A stretch of 64,000 bases of DNA from CAJBVW01 sp964457335. GTDB taxonomy: Bacteria; Myxococcota_A; UBA796; SXON01. The notes beneath the pieces are model-generated. The model did not search any database, was not told where the DNA came from, and worked only from the letters and a program-made list of their open reading frames with translations. Shown here in pieces: positions 33,263 through 43,600 of the stretch. The stretch is taken from assembly GCA_964457335.1 (NCBI GenBank), contig CAYWGD010000021.1, forward strand, positions 1 through 64,000. Reading direction: 5' to 3'. Numbering within the stretch: position 1 is the first letter of the stretch; each line of letters opens with the position of its first letter. The position numbers were made by a program, and so were the translations under genes.

Positions 33263-35682
33263 CCCAGCGCGATCTCGACGCCCGGGTCGAGGAGGTAACC
33301 CTCGGCCCGGCGCCGCAACACCGGCTCGAGCCCGAGCGCCCGGAGCTCCCGGACCGCCGTGTAGACCCGCGCGGACGCGGCCTCCGGGAGCGCGCTCTCG
33401 CCCGGCCAGCCGGCGGCGAAGAGGTCGTCCACCGTGAGCCCGCTGCCGGGGCGCTCCCGCCGCGCGGCGAGCAGCGCGGCGAGGATCCGGCGCAACGGGC
33501 CCCGCCGGGAGAGGTCGACGCGCCCGTTCGGCCGCTCGAACCAGCGGCCCTCGGCGTCCACGCGCCAGGTGACCGCGCCCCCCACGAAGCGGCGCGCCAC
33601 CTGGGCCTCCGGGGACTCCCACGCGGGCGGCGGCGGCAGCGGCTCGCCGGCCGCCCAGGCGTCGAGCACGTCGAGCAGATCGGGCAGGCCGCCGGCCTCC
33701 CTCGCGGCGGCGAGCTCCGCCCGCAGGTTGGGGCCCGCGGCCGCCGCGGCGGCGAAGGCGGCGACCGTCCCGGGCTTGCACGGGGCCGAGGTCGAGAGCC
33801 GCGGGGCCGCCTCCGCGAAGCAGGCCCGGGCGCCCTCGCGGTCGCCGTTCGCCCACCGGAGGAGGCCGGCGGCGAAGCGCACGAAGCCCTCCAGCGCGGG
33901 CACGGCCAGCTCGATCCGGAGGGCCTCCGCGCGGGCGAGGTCCTCCGCGGCGAGGTCGCGGTGCCCGCGCAGGAGCTGCAGGATCGCGCGGCGGACGGTC
34001 AGCTCCAGCGCCGCCGGCCGGAAGACCTGCAGGTGCGTCGCCAGGGCGTCGTCGAACCGGGCCAGCGCCTCGTCGTGGCGCCGCTGCATCACGCCGAGGA
34101 TCCCGAGGTTCGCGAGGCCCGTCGCGAGCGCCCGCACGCTCCCGGCCTCGCGGAAGGCGCGCACGGCCGCCTCGATGTGCGTGCGCGTGCCGGCGTAGTT
34201 CCCGGTCTCGAAGTCGTAGGACCCGATGAGCCCGAGGCCGATCCCGCGCCGGTAGGGGTCGGGCGCGATCTCCACGCAGCGCACGGCGTACGCGCGCGAC
34301 TTCGCCTTCTCGCCGCGCTGGGCGTAGAGCCCCGCGAGCTCCCACAACGCCGAGCCGAGGAGCGCGGCGTCCCCGAGGGTCTCCGCGAGCGCGACCGCCG
34401 CGTCCGCGGCCGCCTGCGCCTCCTCCATCCGGTCCTGGTAGCGGCAGTGCGCCGACCACTCGGTCAGGAGCTCCACGCCCGCGTCGCCGCCGACGGCGCG
34501 CGCCAGGGGCACGGGATCGCCGAGCAGGTCGGCGCCCCAGTGCGGCCCGTGGATGCGCACGGAGGCCACGATGCCCACCGCGATCCGCGCCGCCGCGAGC
34601 GGATCGCCCGCCGCGCGGGCCCAGGCCGCCTCCAGGTTCGGCCGCTCGACGCGGAGCGCGGCCGCCGCGCGTACGGCGTCGGCGCCGTGGGAGGCCCGAC
34701 GGAGCGCCTGGCCCTGCTCGGCGAACCACGCGCGGTGGCGGGCCTCCGCGTTCCGCAGCCCCTCGCCGCCCTCGGCCTCCGCGATGCGCCGCAGCCCGTC
34801 GAACACGTGGAAGCGCCCGTCCCGCCAGGCCAGCGCCGAGCGCTCCCGCAGCGCGGTCAGGCGGTCGAGCGCGTCCTCCCCGAGCACCGCCTCGGCCGCC
34901 GGGAGGTCGAAGCCGCCGCGGAACACCGCGCACGCCGCCAGGGCGGCCCGATCCTCGGCCCCGAGCAGGTCCCAGGCGTAGCGCAGGGCGCCGTCGAGGG
35001 TCCCGTGCCGGCCGCCCGCGAGGAGCCGCGGCCGGTCGAGGCGCTCCAGGATCTGCGCCGGGGTCAGCACCCCGAAGCGCCCCGCCGCGAGCTCCAGCGC
35101 GAGCGGCAGCCCGCCGAGCCGCTCGGCCAGCGCGCTCCAGACCGGGTCCGCCGCGTCCACGCGCGCGTCCAGGGCCCGCTCCTGGACCCGGGTCACGAGC
35201 AGCGCGACCGCGTCGGCCTGCGCGAGCGGGCCCAGCTCCAGCACGCGGACGCCGGCCGGCCGGACCACCGACGTGACCGCCCACGCCACGTCCGGGGCCG
35301 CGCGCTCCAGCCGCGCCACCTCGTCCCAGGCGGCCGCGTCGAGGTGCTCGGCGGCGTCGAGCGCCACCACCGCGAGGGGGCCCTTCGCGAGCGCGGCGAC
35401 CACCTGCGCGCCGGCGTCCTCGGCGCGCGCGAAGCTCACCCCCAGCGCCGCGCCCAGGGCGGCCCAGAGGTCCGCGGGCGTCGACGCGTGCGCGAGGCCC
35501 ACCCAGGCGGCGTCCCCCCGATCCGCGACCAGCGCGGCCAGCAGCGTCGACTTCCCGACCCCGGGCGGCCCCACGAGCGCCGTGACGCGGCCGGGCACGA
35601 GCGCGTCGCGGAGGAGCGCGAGCGCGTCGTCCCGCCCGAAGAGCGTGCGCGGGACGGCGGGCAGCGAGCGGGGCGGGGCCAT
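33259..35682 (-). CDS. STAND ATPase with TPR region and C-terminal winged helix
   Basis: An 807-residue signalling ATPase. Walker A is LVGPPGVGKST (38-46) and Walker B VALDAAEHLD. RLGGLPLALELAAGRF is the GxP motif of NB-ARC/MalT-like STAND proteins. Residues 320-640 are helical repeats of TPR type (LGSALWELAGLYAQRGEKAKSRAYA; FETGNYAGTRTHIEAAV). The last 90 residues resemble an OmpR-like winged helix (VDDLFAAGWPGE...ARVYTAVRELRALG). Proteins of this type (AfsR/SARP or LuxR-like) are ligand-gated transcription regulators. Target unknown; the neighbouring secreted proteins are candidates only by proximity. Confidence 0.7.
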   Translation of the reverse strand: MAPPRSLPAVPRTLFGRDDALALLRDALVPGRVTALVGPPGVGKSTLLAALVADRGDAAWVGLAHASTPADLWAALGAALGVSFARAEDAGAQVVAALAKGPLAVVALDAAEHLDAAAWDEVARLERAAPDVAWAVTSVVRPAGVRVLELGPLAQADAVALLVTRVQERALDARVDAADPVWSALAERLGGLPLALELAAGRFGVLTPAQILERLDRPRLLAGGRHGTLDGALRYAWDLLGAEDRAALAACAVFRGGFDLPAAEAVLGEDALDRLTALRERSALAWRDGRFHVFDGLRRIAEAEGGEGLRNAEARHRAWFAEQGQALRRASHGADAVRAAAALRVERPNLEAAWARAAGDPLAAARIAVGIVASVRIHGPHWGADLLGDPVPLARAVGGDAGVELLTEWSAHCRYQDRMEEAQAAADAAVALAETLGDAALLGSALWELAGLYAQRGEKAKSRAYAVRCVEIAPDPYRRGIGLGLIGSYDFETGNYAGTRTHIEAAVRAFREAGSVRALATGLANLGILGVMQRRHDEALARFDDALATHLQVFRPAALELTVRRAILQLLRGHRDLAAEDLARAEALRIELAVPALEGFVRFAAGLLRWANGDREGARACFAEAAPRLSTSAPCKPGTVAAFAAAAAAGPNLRAELAAAREAGGLPDLLDVLDAWAAGEPLPPPPAWESPEAQVARRFVGGAVTWRVDAEGRWFERPNGRVDLSRRGPLRRILAALLAARRERPGSGLTVDDLFAAGWPGESALPEAASARVYTAVRELRALGLEPVLRRRAEGYLLDPGVEIALG

Positions 35683-35810
35683 GCCGCCGACGTATCCGGG
35701 GCCGCCCTCAGGATCGGAGCCCTCGGCTTCAGGTTTCTTCAGGAGCCTTCGATCCGCGCCCCGAGCATGTTCCTGGGGCGCGGCACCCGCGCCGAGACCG
35801 AGGAGACCCC

Positions 35811-36572
35811 ATGCGCACCGTCCCGACCTTCCTCCTTTCCTTCGTCCTCACCGGCTGCACCGGCGGGGCCACCGTCGAGCTCCCGGAGGACACCGGCGAT
35901 CCCGCCGACACCGACACCCGCGACAGCGCCGACACCGGCGACACCGCCGACACGGGCGACACCGCCGACACCGGCGAGCCCGTCGAGGAGGTGGCCTGCC
36001 CGTCCTACTTCCCGCTCGACCGCGACGGCGCCTGGTGGACCTACGACGTCCAGGGCTTCCCGCTCACCTTCACCGCCACCGGCGCGACCGAGTGGAACGG
36101 CCTGACGGTGTACGGCCAGGTCATGTCGGCGCCCGAGTACGGCATCGAGGTCGTGTCCTGGTACACCTGCGAGGCCGACGGCCTGCACCAGGCCGGCGTC
36201 GACCTCGACATGTCCGGCCAGCGCGTGACCTACTTCTACGATCCGCAGCCGCTGCTCATGCCGAAACACCCCGAGGTCGGCGCCACCTGGACCGTCGACT
36301 ACACCATCTACGAGGAGTCCGAGGGCGGCGCGAGCTACGTCGCCGGTGACGGCCCCGTCGCCTACGCCGGCGAGGGCACGCCCGACACCTTCCGCGGCAC
36401 CATCACCACCATCGAGACGCTCGAGCTCGAGGCCGGCACCTTCGATGCCTGGGTGCTCGACTTCGAGCAGCAGGGCTACACCGACCGCATGTGGTGGGCC
36501 GACGGCGTCGGCTACGTCCGCCAGGGCGTCGCGCCCGAGAACATGGACCTCGTGGAGTACGGCCCGATGTAG
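35811..36572 (+). CDS. Lipoprotein with Asp-Thr-Gly stalk
   Basis: A 253-residue lipoprotein (MRTVPTFLLSFVLTGC, lipobox LTGC). Residues 25-55 are a low-complexity stalk of DTADTG units. The folded part starts at CPSYFPLDRDGAWWTYDV, a phrase typical of secreted proteins of unknown function in myxobacteria, and ends with GTFDAWVLDFEQQGYTDRMWWADGVGYVRQG, which resembles lipoprotein-like beta-sandwich families. A GAGGAGA ribosome site precedes the ATG. Function unknown. Confidence 0.65.
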   Translation: MRTVPTFLLSFVLTGCTGGATVELPEDTGDPADTDTRDSADTGDTADTGDTADTGEPVEEVACPSYFPLDRDGAWWTYDVQGFPLTFTATGATEWNGLTVYGQVMSAPEYGIEVVSWYTCEADGLHQAGVDLDMSGQRVTYFYDPQPLLMPKHPEVGATWTVDYTIYEESEGGASYVAGDGPVAYAGEGTPDTFRGTITTIETLELEAGTFDAWVLDFEQQGYTDRMWWADGVGYVRQGVAPENMDLVEYGPM

Positions 36573-36996
36573 GGCCGGGCGGGGGCGGTCGGAGGTCTCT
36601 CCGGGGCACCCGGCCGCCCGCACCGTGTTGTGTCCGCGGCCCGCACGCGGCGTCCGGTGCGTCGGCGGCGGTGCCCCGTGGAGCGTCGGGGGGGCGGGGG
36701 GCCCGGTGGCGCGGGGGGGGGGGGGGGCGTTGGCCGGGGACACACCCCCCCCCCCCCCGGCCCCCCCCCCCCCCCCCCCCGGCCCCGCCGGCCCNNNNNN
36801 NNNNGGGGGCGGTCCCCGGTGGTGCGCGGGCGCCGGGGGGGCCGGGTGGGGGGGGGGGGGGTGGGCAGCTTGGCGGGTACCCCCCCCCCCCCCACCCGGC
36901 CCCCCACGCCGCCGCACCGGCGGCCGCGCGGACCTTTGGGCCACGCAAGCCCGGCGGGCCGCCGGGTGCCCCGGAAAAGACTCCGGGGCCCCTGCC
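36573..36996. other. Gene-free region with inverted repeat and assembly gap
   Basis: 424 bases between convergent genes. A left arm at about 36594-36615 (GTCTCTCCGGGGCACCCGGC) matches, inverted, a right arm at about 36957-36979 (GCCGGGTGCCCCGGAAAAGAC). Between them lie long G and C runs and 10 N at 36795-36804. The arms differ from the CTTGGGGC hairpin family. No gene is supported here; the homopolymers may be partly artefact. Confidence 0.6.
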
Positions 36997-37800
36997 TCAG
37001 ACCCCCGACAGGTGGCCCTCGAGCGCCCGGACGAAGCGCTTCGCCTCGGCGATGGGGGCCATGTGGCCGGCGCCGTCGAAGACCTCGAGGCGGGCGGCGG
37101 GGAGCGTCTCGGCGAGGACGCGGCACACCCCGCGGGCGGCCCTCGGCGAGCGCGTGCCGCTCATGATCAGCGTGGGGACGCGAACGTCGAAGCGCTCGAC
37201 GGGCCAGGCCTCGTCGACCAGCGCGCGGACCTCGAGGAAGCTCTTGCGGCCGCTGGCGAGGAGCGCGGCGCGCGTCCGCTCGGAGAGGGCGACCCAGGCG
37301 CCGGGCCCGTTCCAGAAGTCGACGAAGCGCTGGAGCCAGGCCTCGTCGCCGCCGGTGGCGGGGTCGAAGAAGGTGGGGTCGAGCGCGTCGCGCAACGACG
37401 CGGCGCCCTCGGGGTCGTGCGCGTCGAGGACGCCGAAGGCGACGGGCTCGTAGACGGCGAGGGAGCGGACGAGCGCCGGGGCCTCGGTGGCGAGGCGCAG
37501 GGCGAGGAGCCCGCCGTAGGAGTGCCCGACGAGGTGGACGGGCGCGCCGGCGTGCTCGGCGACGGCCCGCACGACCGCGATGTCGGCGGCGAGCGCGTAG
37601 TGGTCGGGGTCGGGCCAGGGGTCGGTGCCCCCGCAGCCGAGGAGGTCGGGGGCGAGCACCCGCCAGGCCTCGGCGAGCCGCGGCGCCACGGGGCCCCACT
37701 GCGCCGCCCCCAAACCGGAGGCGTGGACGAGCACGACGGGCGAGCCCTCGCCGCGATCGAGGAGCGCGACGTGGCGGCCGTCGACGACGAGCGCGCTCAA
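36997..37800 (-). CDS. Alpha/beta-fold hydrolase
   Basis: A 267-residue cytosolic hydrolase. It has SPVVLVHASGLGAAQWGP, nucleophile elbow VGHSYGG, acid after the TLIMSGTRSP strand, and catalytic His in FDGAGHMAPIAEAKRFV. This is the classical lipase/haloperoxidase-like fold. A TTG start at 37800 overlaps the stop of the upstream gene as TTGA, suggesting coupling; the family N-terminus (VDGRHVALLDRGEG) begins a few residues later. Substrate unknown. Confidence 0.75.
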   Translation of the reverse strand: MSALVVDGRHVALLDRGEGSPVVLVHASGLGAAQWGPVAPRLAEAWRVLAPDLLGCGGTDPWPDPDHYALAADIAVVRAVAEHAGAPVHLVGHSYGGLLALRLATEAPALVRSLAVYEPVAFGVLDAHDPEGAASLRDALDPTFFDPATGGDEAWLQRFVDFWNGPGAWVALSERTRAALLASGRKSFLEVRALVDEAWPVERFDVRVPTLIMSGTRSPRAARGVCRVLAETLPAARLEVFDGAGHMAPIAEAKRFVRALEGHLSGV

Positions 37801-38246
37801 TGCGCCTCCGCGTCGTAGGTGACCTCGATGATCGCGCCCCGATCGCCCTCGTGGCGGACGGAGCGCACCGCGCCCCAGGGCAGCCGGAAGGCGAGGGGAC
37901 CGGGCTGCGGCGGGGGGGCGTACATGAGGTCGTGCACGCTGCTCGCGAGCCACTCGCGGCAGATCGCGTCGTGGAAGTCCTTGCGCGCGTCCTCCCAGTC
38001 GAGGTTCCCGTTGGCGTCCTCGGCGGGGCGGCGCACGGCGTAGCGCAGCTCGAAGCCGAGCAGGCGCCCGCCCACGAAGCGGAGCGCCACGAGGAGCGCG
38101 CGCCCGCGCGGATCCTCGACCTCGCGGACGAGCACGCCCGACACGGCCGTCGGGGACCAGCCGCGGGCGCGGGCCGCGGCCTCGGACAGATCGGCGCTCA
38201 CGACGGCGTCCGCGAGCGCGAGCGCGCCCGCGGCGCGGAAGCTCAC
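37797..38246 (-). CDS. Hypothetical protein
   Basis: A 149-residue protein with no signal peptide. It contains REVEDPRGRALLVALRFVGGRLLGFELRYAV and ends GDRGAIIEVTYDAEAH; a predominantly alpha/beta protein is likely. The GTG start overlaps the upstream lipoprotein stop (GTGA), and its own stop overlaps the hydrolase start, so three genes form a coupled run. I do not recognise the family. Confidence 0.55.
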   Translation of the reverse strand: MSFRAAGALALADAVVSADLSEAAARARGWSPTAVSGVLVREVEDPRGRALLVALRFVGGRLLGFELRYAVRRPAEDANGNLDWEDARKDFHDAICREWLASSVHDLMYAPPPQPGPLAFRLPWGAVRSVRHEGDRGAIIEVTYDAEAH

Positions 38247-39061
38247 CAGAGCACCGGGTTCGTCGTCGCGCCCCACCAGCCCCCGACGAGCGGGTCTTCG
38301 CCGGTCGAGCGGCCGCTCGACGCGTCGATCGTGATGACCTGGCCCCCCGACGTGAAGCCGTAGAGCTCGCCGTAGGCGTAGCCGAGGCCGTACACAGCGG
38401 TCACGCCGACAGTGCCGCGGCGGCGCGCGGTGCCGGTGTTCGGGTCCACCTGCACGAGGCCGTCGCCACCGGTCACGGTCCAGTAGAGCATCCCGTCGGG
38501 CAGGCCGATGATGTCGCCGGAGGTGTCGTACTGCCCCGGGGACACGAGCGGGGTGAGGCGGCCGTTCGTCGTGTCCACGAAGGAGACGCCCGCGCCCGCG
38601 CCCACGAGCCGCCCGTCGGACACGAAGGTGAGGCCGGTCATCTCGTCGTCCAGGTACGCGACGAAGCGGCACTCGGCGGTGTTCGGGTTGATGCGGTAGA
38701 GCGCGTCGTAGCTCCCGCCGAACATGATGCCGTCGAGGTCGATGGCGATGTCCGTCATGGAGGTGACGGCCCGGCCCCCCTCGGTGAACGTGCCGATGCG
38801 GGTGGCCACCCCGGTGTTGGGGTCGAAGCTGAAGAGCGTCGTCGCGGTGTTGACGTACACGGCCTCCGTCGCGACCTCGCCGGTGTCGGGCACCACGACG
38901 ATCCCGGAGTCGCCGGTGTCGGCGGTGTCGGGATCGGCGCCCGTGTCGGGGGCGGGATTCCCGGTGTCCGCCGGGTCCTCCGGCGAGGGCTCGGGCTCCT
39001 TCCGGTTCAGGTCGTAGTCCGTGCACGCTGCGAGAAAAGCAATGACGCAGACGAGTCGCAT
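38243..39061 (-). CDS. Lipoprotein with stalk and beta-propeller-like domain
   Basis: A 272-residue lipoprotein (MRLVCVIAFLAAC, lipobox LAAC). A Pro/Glu/Asp/Thr stalk with DTADTGDSG is followed by propeller-like repeats: LFSFDPNTGVATRIGTF, LYRINPNTAECRFVA, GLVQVDPNTGTARRRG. DPNTG recurs in each blade. Probably displayed on the outer membrane; binding partner unknown. First gene of a coupled three-gene run. Confidence 0.65.
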   Translation of the reverse strand: MRLVCVIAFLAACTDYDLNRKEPEPSPEDPADTGNPAPDTGADPDTADTGDSGIVVVPDTGEVATEAVYVNTATTLFSFDPNTGVATRIGTFTEGGRAVTSMTDIAIDLDGIMFGGSYDALYRINPNTAECRFVAYLDDEMTGLTFVSDGRLVGAGAGVSFVDTTNGRLTPLVSPGQYDTSGDIIGLPDGMLYWTVTGGDGLVQVDPNTGTARRRGTVGVTAVYGLGYAYGELYGFTSGGQVITIDASSGRSTGEDPLVGGWWGATTNPVLW

Positions 39062-39228
39062 GGAGGGATCCCGGGCGCCTTGCGCGCGTTAGATGCCTCG
39101 GCCTTCGGAGGACCGATGCGGGAGCGTCTAACCGTCGCGCCGGAGCCCGGCGCCGGAGATTCGGCCGCTCGCGAGGTCCGGTCCGCTCGGTTCGAGCGGC
39201 GGTGCGTCCGGGGAGGCACGGGGGGAGC

Positions 39229-40680
39229 GTGGGCGCGGAAGAGCTGAAGCACGAATGCGGGATCTTCGGGATCCTCGACGATCCGGACGCCGCGCGGCTC
39301 TGCTACCTCGGGCTGCACGCGCTCCAGCACCGCGGCCAGGAGGCCGCGGGCATGGTGACGCGTCGCGAGGGCACGCTGCAGGCCCACCGCGGGGAGGGCC
39401 TCGTGCAGGAGGTCTTCGACGAGTCGTCGCTGCGCAGCCTCGAGGGCGACTCCGCGATCGGGCACGTGCGCTACGCGACGACGGGCGGGAGCAACCTCCG
39501 CAACGTCCAGCCCTTCCTGGTGCGCACCAAGGAGGGCCAGGTCGCGATCGCCCACAACGGCACGCTCACGAACGCCGACGCGCTCCGCGTCGAGCTGGAG
39601 GAGCGGGGGTCGATCTTCGGGTCCACGTCGGACACCGAGGTGATCCTCCACCTCCTGGCGGCGAGCGACCAGAAGACCTTCATCAACCGCCTCGTCGACG
39701 CGCTCCGGCGCGTCGAGGGCGCCTACTGCCTGCTGCTCTTGACCGCGCGCCGCATGGTGGCCGTGCGCGACCCGTTCGGCTTCCGGCCGCTCGTGCTCGG
39801 GCGCCGCGGGAACGGCTGGATCGTGGCGTCGGAGACCGCGGCGATCGAGTTCGCCCAGGGGCAGGTGATCCGCGAGATCGAGCCCGGCGAGATGGTCATC
39901 ATCGAGGAGGACCGGGTCGAGTCGATCCGCCCCTTCCCCCGCCAGCCGCGCCGCGCCTGCATCTTCGAGTACGTGTACTTCGCGCGCCCCGACACGACGC
40001 TGTTCGGCCGCGAGGTCTACCCGGCGCGGGTGCGCATGGGCGAGATCCTCGCGCGCGAGTTCCCGGCCCGCGCGGACGTGGTCATCCCCGTGCCGGACAG
40101 CGGCACGCCCGCCGCGCTCGGCTTCGCGCGCCAGAGCGGGCTCCCGTTCCAGATGGGGCTCTTGCGCAGCCACTACGTCGGCCGCACCTTCATCGAGCCC
40201 AGCCAGCGCATCCGCGACTTCGGGGTGCGGCTCAAGCTCCAGCCGGTCAAGTCCGTGGTGTCCGGGCGCCGGGTGGTCGTCGTGGACGACTCGATCGTCC
40301 GCGGGACCACGTCGCAGAAGATCGTCCGCATGTTGCGGCAGGCGGGCGCGGCGGAGGTGCACTTCCGCATCTCGAGCCCGCCGATGACGGGGCCCTGCTA
40401 CTACGGCATCGACACGCCCGACCGCGAGCACCTCGTGGCGCACCGCATGGACGTCGCGCGCACCCGCGCGTTCCTGGACTGCGACTCGCTCGCGTACCTG
40501 TCCATCGAGGCGCTGCGCGAGGCGGTGCAGGAGGACGGCACGAAGATGTGCGACGCCTGCTTCACCGGCAACTACCCGGTGATGCCCGTCGAACCCCGGC
40601 CGACCGCCCAGCTCCCGCTTTTCGGGGAGCCCGGCCCGGACGAGCGCACGGAGCCGACGCGAGGGCGCTTTCTGCTATAG
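39229..40680 (+). CDS. purF: Amidophosphoribosyltransferase
   Basis: A 483-residue enzyme, first committed step of purine synthesis (PRPP plus glutamine to phosphoribosylamine). After a short propeptide the N-terminal nucleophile is the Cys of HECGIFGI. Glutaminase features include ALQHRGQEAAG, HVRYATTG and HNGTLTN. The PRPP loop is VVVVDDSIVRGTTS. Cysteines in RRACIFEY, MTGPCYYG and MCDACFTG match the four [4Fe-4S] ligands of the B. subtilis-type enzyme. I chose the GTG at 39229, close to the cleavage site; a GTG at 39202 is possible. The Hsp70 gene follows after 12 bases. Confidence 0.94.
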   Translation: MGAEELKHECGIFGILDDPDAARLCYLGLHALQHRGQEAAGMVTRREGTLQAHRGEGLVQEVFDESSLRSLEGDSAIGHVRYATTGGSNLRNVQPFLVRTKEGQVAIAHNGTLTNADALRVELEERGSIFGSTSDTEVILHLLAASDQKTFINRLVDALRRVEGAYCLLLLTARRMVAVRDPFGFRPLVLGRRGNGWIVASETAAIEFAQGQVIREIEPGEMVIIEEDRVESIRPFPRQPRRACIFEYVYFARPDTTLFGREVYPARVRMGEILAREFPARADVVIPVPDSGTPAALGFARQSGLPFQMGLLRSHYVGRTFIEPSQRIRDFGVRLKLQPVKSVVSGRRVVVVDDSIVRGTTSQKIVRMLRQAGAAEVHFRISSPPMTGPCYYGIDTPDREHLVAHRMDVARTRAFLDCDSLAYLSIEALREAVQEDGTKMCDACFTGNYPVMPVEPRPTAQLPLFGEPGPDERTEPTRGRFLL

Positions 40681-40692
40681 TCCGCGGCGCCC

Positions 40693-43600
40693 ATGCCACC
40701 CATCATCGGCGTCGATCTCGGCACCACCAACACCGCCGTGGCGGTCCTGGAGAACGGCCGCCCTCGCGTGATCGAGGACGACCGCGGCTACCGGGTCCTG
40801 CCGTCGGTCGTCTCCGCCAAGGGCGAAGGCCGCTTCGTCGTCGGCCAGGCCGCCCACAACCTCATCCTCACCCGGCCCGACCGCACGGCGTACGCGACGA
40901 AGCGGCTCATCGGGCGGCGCTTCGACTCGCCGGAGGTCCAGCGCGTGCTGCAGCGCGTGGGCTACGCGGTGCAGGAGGGGCCCGACGGGGGCGTGCAGAT
41001 CCAGGTGGGCGACACCTGGATGACGCCGCAGGAGGTGGCCGCCGTGGTGCTCCAGGTGGCGCGGGGCATCGCCGAGAAGGCGCTCGGGCAGCCGGTGGAG
41101 GAGGCGGTCATCACCGTCCCCGCCCACTTCAACCACGCCCAGCGCAAGGCGACGCTCGAGGCCGCGGAGATCGCGGGCCTGCGCTGCGAGCGCCTGCTCA
41201 ACGAGCCCACGGCCGCCGCGCTCGCCTACGGCCACCGCCGCAACGTCGAGCGCACGATCGTCATCTTCGACCTGGGCGGCGGCACCTTCGACGTGAGCGT
41301 GCTCCGCCTCTCGGCGGGCATCTACGAGATCCTGGCCACCAACGGGGACACGTTCCTGGGCGGCGAGGACTTCGACTACCGGCTGGTCGACCACCTCGCC
41401 GACGAGTTCAAGGCCCGCACGGGCGTGGACCTCCGCAAGGACCGCGCGGCGCTCCAGCGCGTCAAGGACGCGGCCGAGCGCGCCAAGTGCGAGCTCTCGT
41501 TCTCGGACCGGACGAGCGTCGTCGTCGCGCACGCCGCCCCCGGCCAGAACCTCGAGTCCACGCTCACGCGCACGCAGCTCGAGCAGCTCACCGGCGACCT
41601 CGTGGAGCGCTGCGTCGACGTTGCGCGCGCCGCCGTGATCGAGGCGGGGCTCACCGTCTCGGAGATCGACGAGGTCATCCTCGTGGGCGGGCAGACGCGC
41701 ATGCCGCGCATCCGCGAGGCCGTCGCGGGGGTGTTCGGCCGCGAGCCGAGCCGGAGCGTGCACCCCGAGGAGGCCGTGGCCATCGGGGCCGCCGTGCACG
41801 CGGCGACGCTCGGCGACGTGGAGGGCACGCCGGCCGTGCTGCTCGACGTGACGCCGTTCGACCTCGGCATCGACGCGGCGGGCGGGCTCTTCTCCCGGAT
41901 CGTGCCGCGGAACGCGCGCATCCCGTGCAGCGAGTCGCGCACGTTCGCGACGGTGCACGACGAGCAGACGAGCGTGCGCATCACGGTGCGCCAGGGCGAG
42001 AGCCGCGTGGCCGAGGACAACGAGTTCCTCGGCGAGTTCCTGATGGAGGGGCTCACGCCCGCGCCGCGCATGCAGACGAAGGTGGCCGTGACCTTCCGCA
42101 TCGACGCGAACGGCATCCTGCACGTGTCCGCGATCGAGCCGGCCACCGGCGAGAAGCGCAACATCTCCATCCGCAACTACGCCGATCGCAACCGCGTCGT
42201 GCAGCAGCCCGGCGGGCGGCTCGGCGACGGCTCGCCGGACACATTCGGCGACCGCCTGGCCGGCGACGCGCCGGCGCCCGTGGCGCAGAAGAAGGTCGCG
42301 AAGAAGAAGGGCTTCTTCGATTCGCTCTTCGGGAGCAGGAAGCCGAAGCCGAAGGCCACGCCCACCGCGCCCCCGGCCGCGGAGCCCGCGCCGGTGTCGA
42401 GCGCCGCCGCCGCCGCCGCGGTGCTCGAGCCGCCCCCGACGATCGCGCCGCTGCCGCCCCCCGCCCCGATGGGTCCGGTGGACCAGCCGGTCGAGGCCGA
42501 CGCGGACGAGATCTTCGCGGGCGAGGAGCTCGACGAGGTCGAGGCGGACGGGACGCCCTTCGAGATGCCCGAGGAGATCGCGGAGGAGGACCTCTACGAC
42601 CCGCACACCGCCGGCCCGGCGTCCTTCGGGCTCGCGGGCGCGCACCAGGTGGGCGAGGCCGCCGGGGGAGGGGACCCCTTCGCCGACCTCGGCGCCCCCG
42701 CGCCGCGGCCCCGCGCCGCCGAACCTGCGCGCCGCGATCCCTTCGCCGCGGATCCCCTCGCGGACGAGCCCCTCGCGGGCGATCCCTTCGCGGACGGGCC
42801 CCTCGCGGGCGACCCGTTCGCGGCCGATGGGGACGATCCCGTCACGGTCGACGAGCTGTTCGCGCTCGACGCCGACCCGTTCCAGAAGGCGGCGCCCGCG
42901 GCCCGCACGCTCACGCACGAGGAGCTGTTCGGCGTGGCCGAGGGCGACGAGCTCGCGGAGCTCGGCGGGCTCGACGCGGCCGAGCTCTTCGCCGAGGTGA
43001 TGGCGGGGGACGAGGCGGACGCAGCCCAGGACGAGGAGGAGGACCCCCCGACGGATCCCGGCCTCCGTTTCCCGAGCGCCGCCCGCACGGCCGCGGCGCC
43101 GACGCCCCCATCGCCCGCTCCCGAGCGGCCGCCGATGGGCGGGCTCCTCTTCGAGAGCCTGATCGAGTCCCCGCAGGACGAGCTCGGGTTCGTGCTCGCC
43201 GAGCCGGAGCCCGGCGCCGAGCCCGAGGGTGGCGGCGAGGACGAGTTCGACGTGGGCTTCTCCTTCGACGAGCCGAGCGTCTCGGCGCCCCTGCCGACCC
43301 CGGCCGCGGCGCCCGAGCCGGCCGTGAACCCCTTCGGCTTCGAGCTCGCGAGCCCGGTGGTGCCCGACGATCCGCCGCGCCCCGTCCGCGCGGCCGCCCG
43401 CGCGGACAGCGAGTCCACCGAGATCTTCTCGCGACGCCAGGTCGGGGACGCCGAGTCCACCGAGGTCTTCAAGCGGTCGGACATGGGCGCCGCGGACGAG
43501 GACTTCGGCTTCGTGTTCCCGATGCCCGACGAGGAGGCCGCCGCGCCGAAGAAGCGCAAGCCGGCGCGGGTGAAGCTGAGCTACCGCGAGCGCGGCCAGC

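Noticed and set aside
31828..36105. 1425-codon plus-strand frame across several genes
   Set aside because: It runs across the esterase, the propeller and the antisense of the STAND gene without any domain, so it is a GC-rich open frame by chance.
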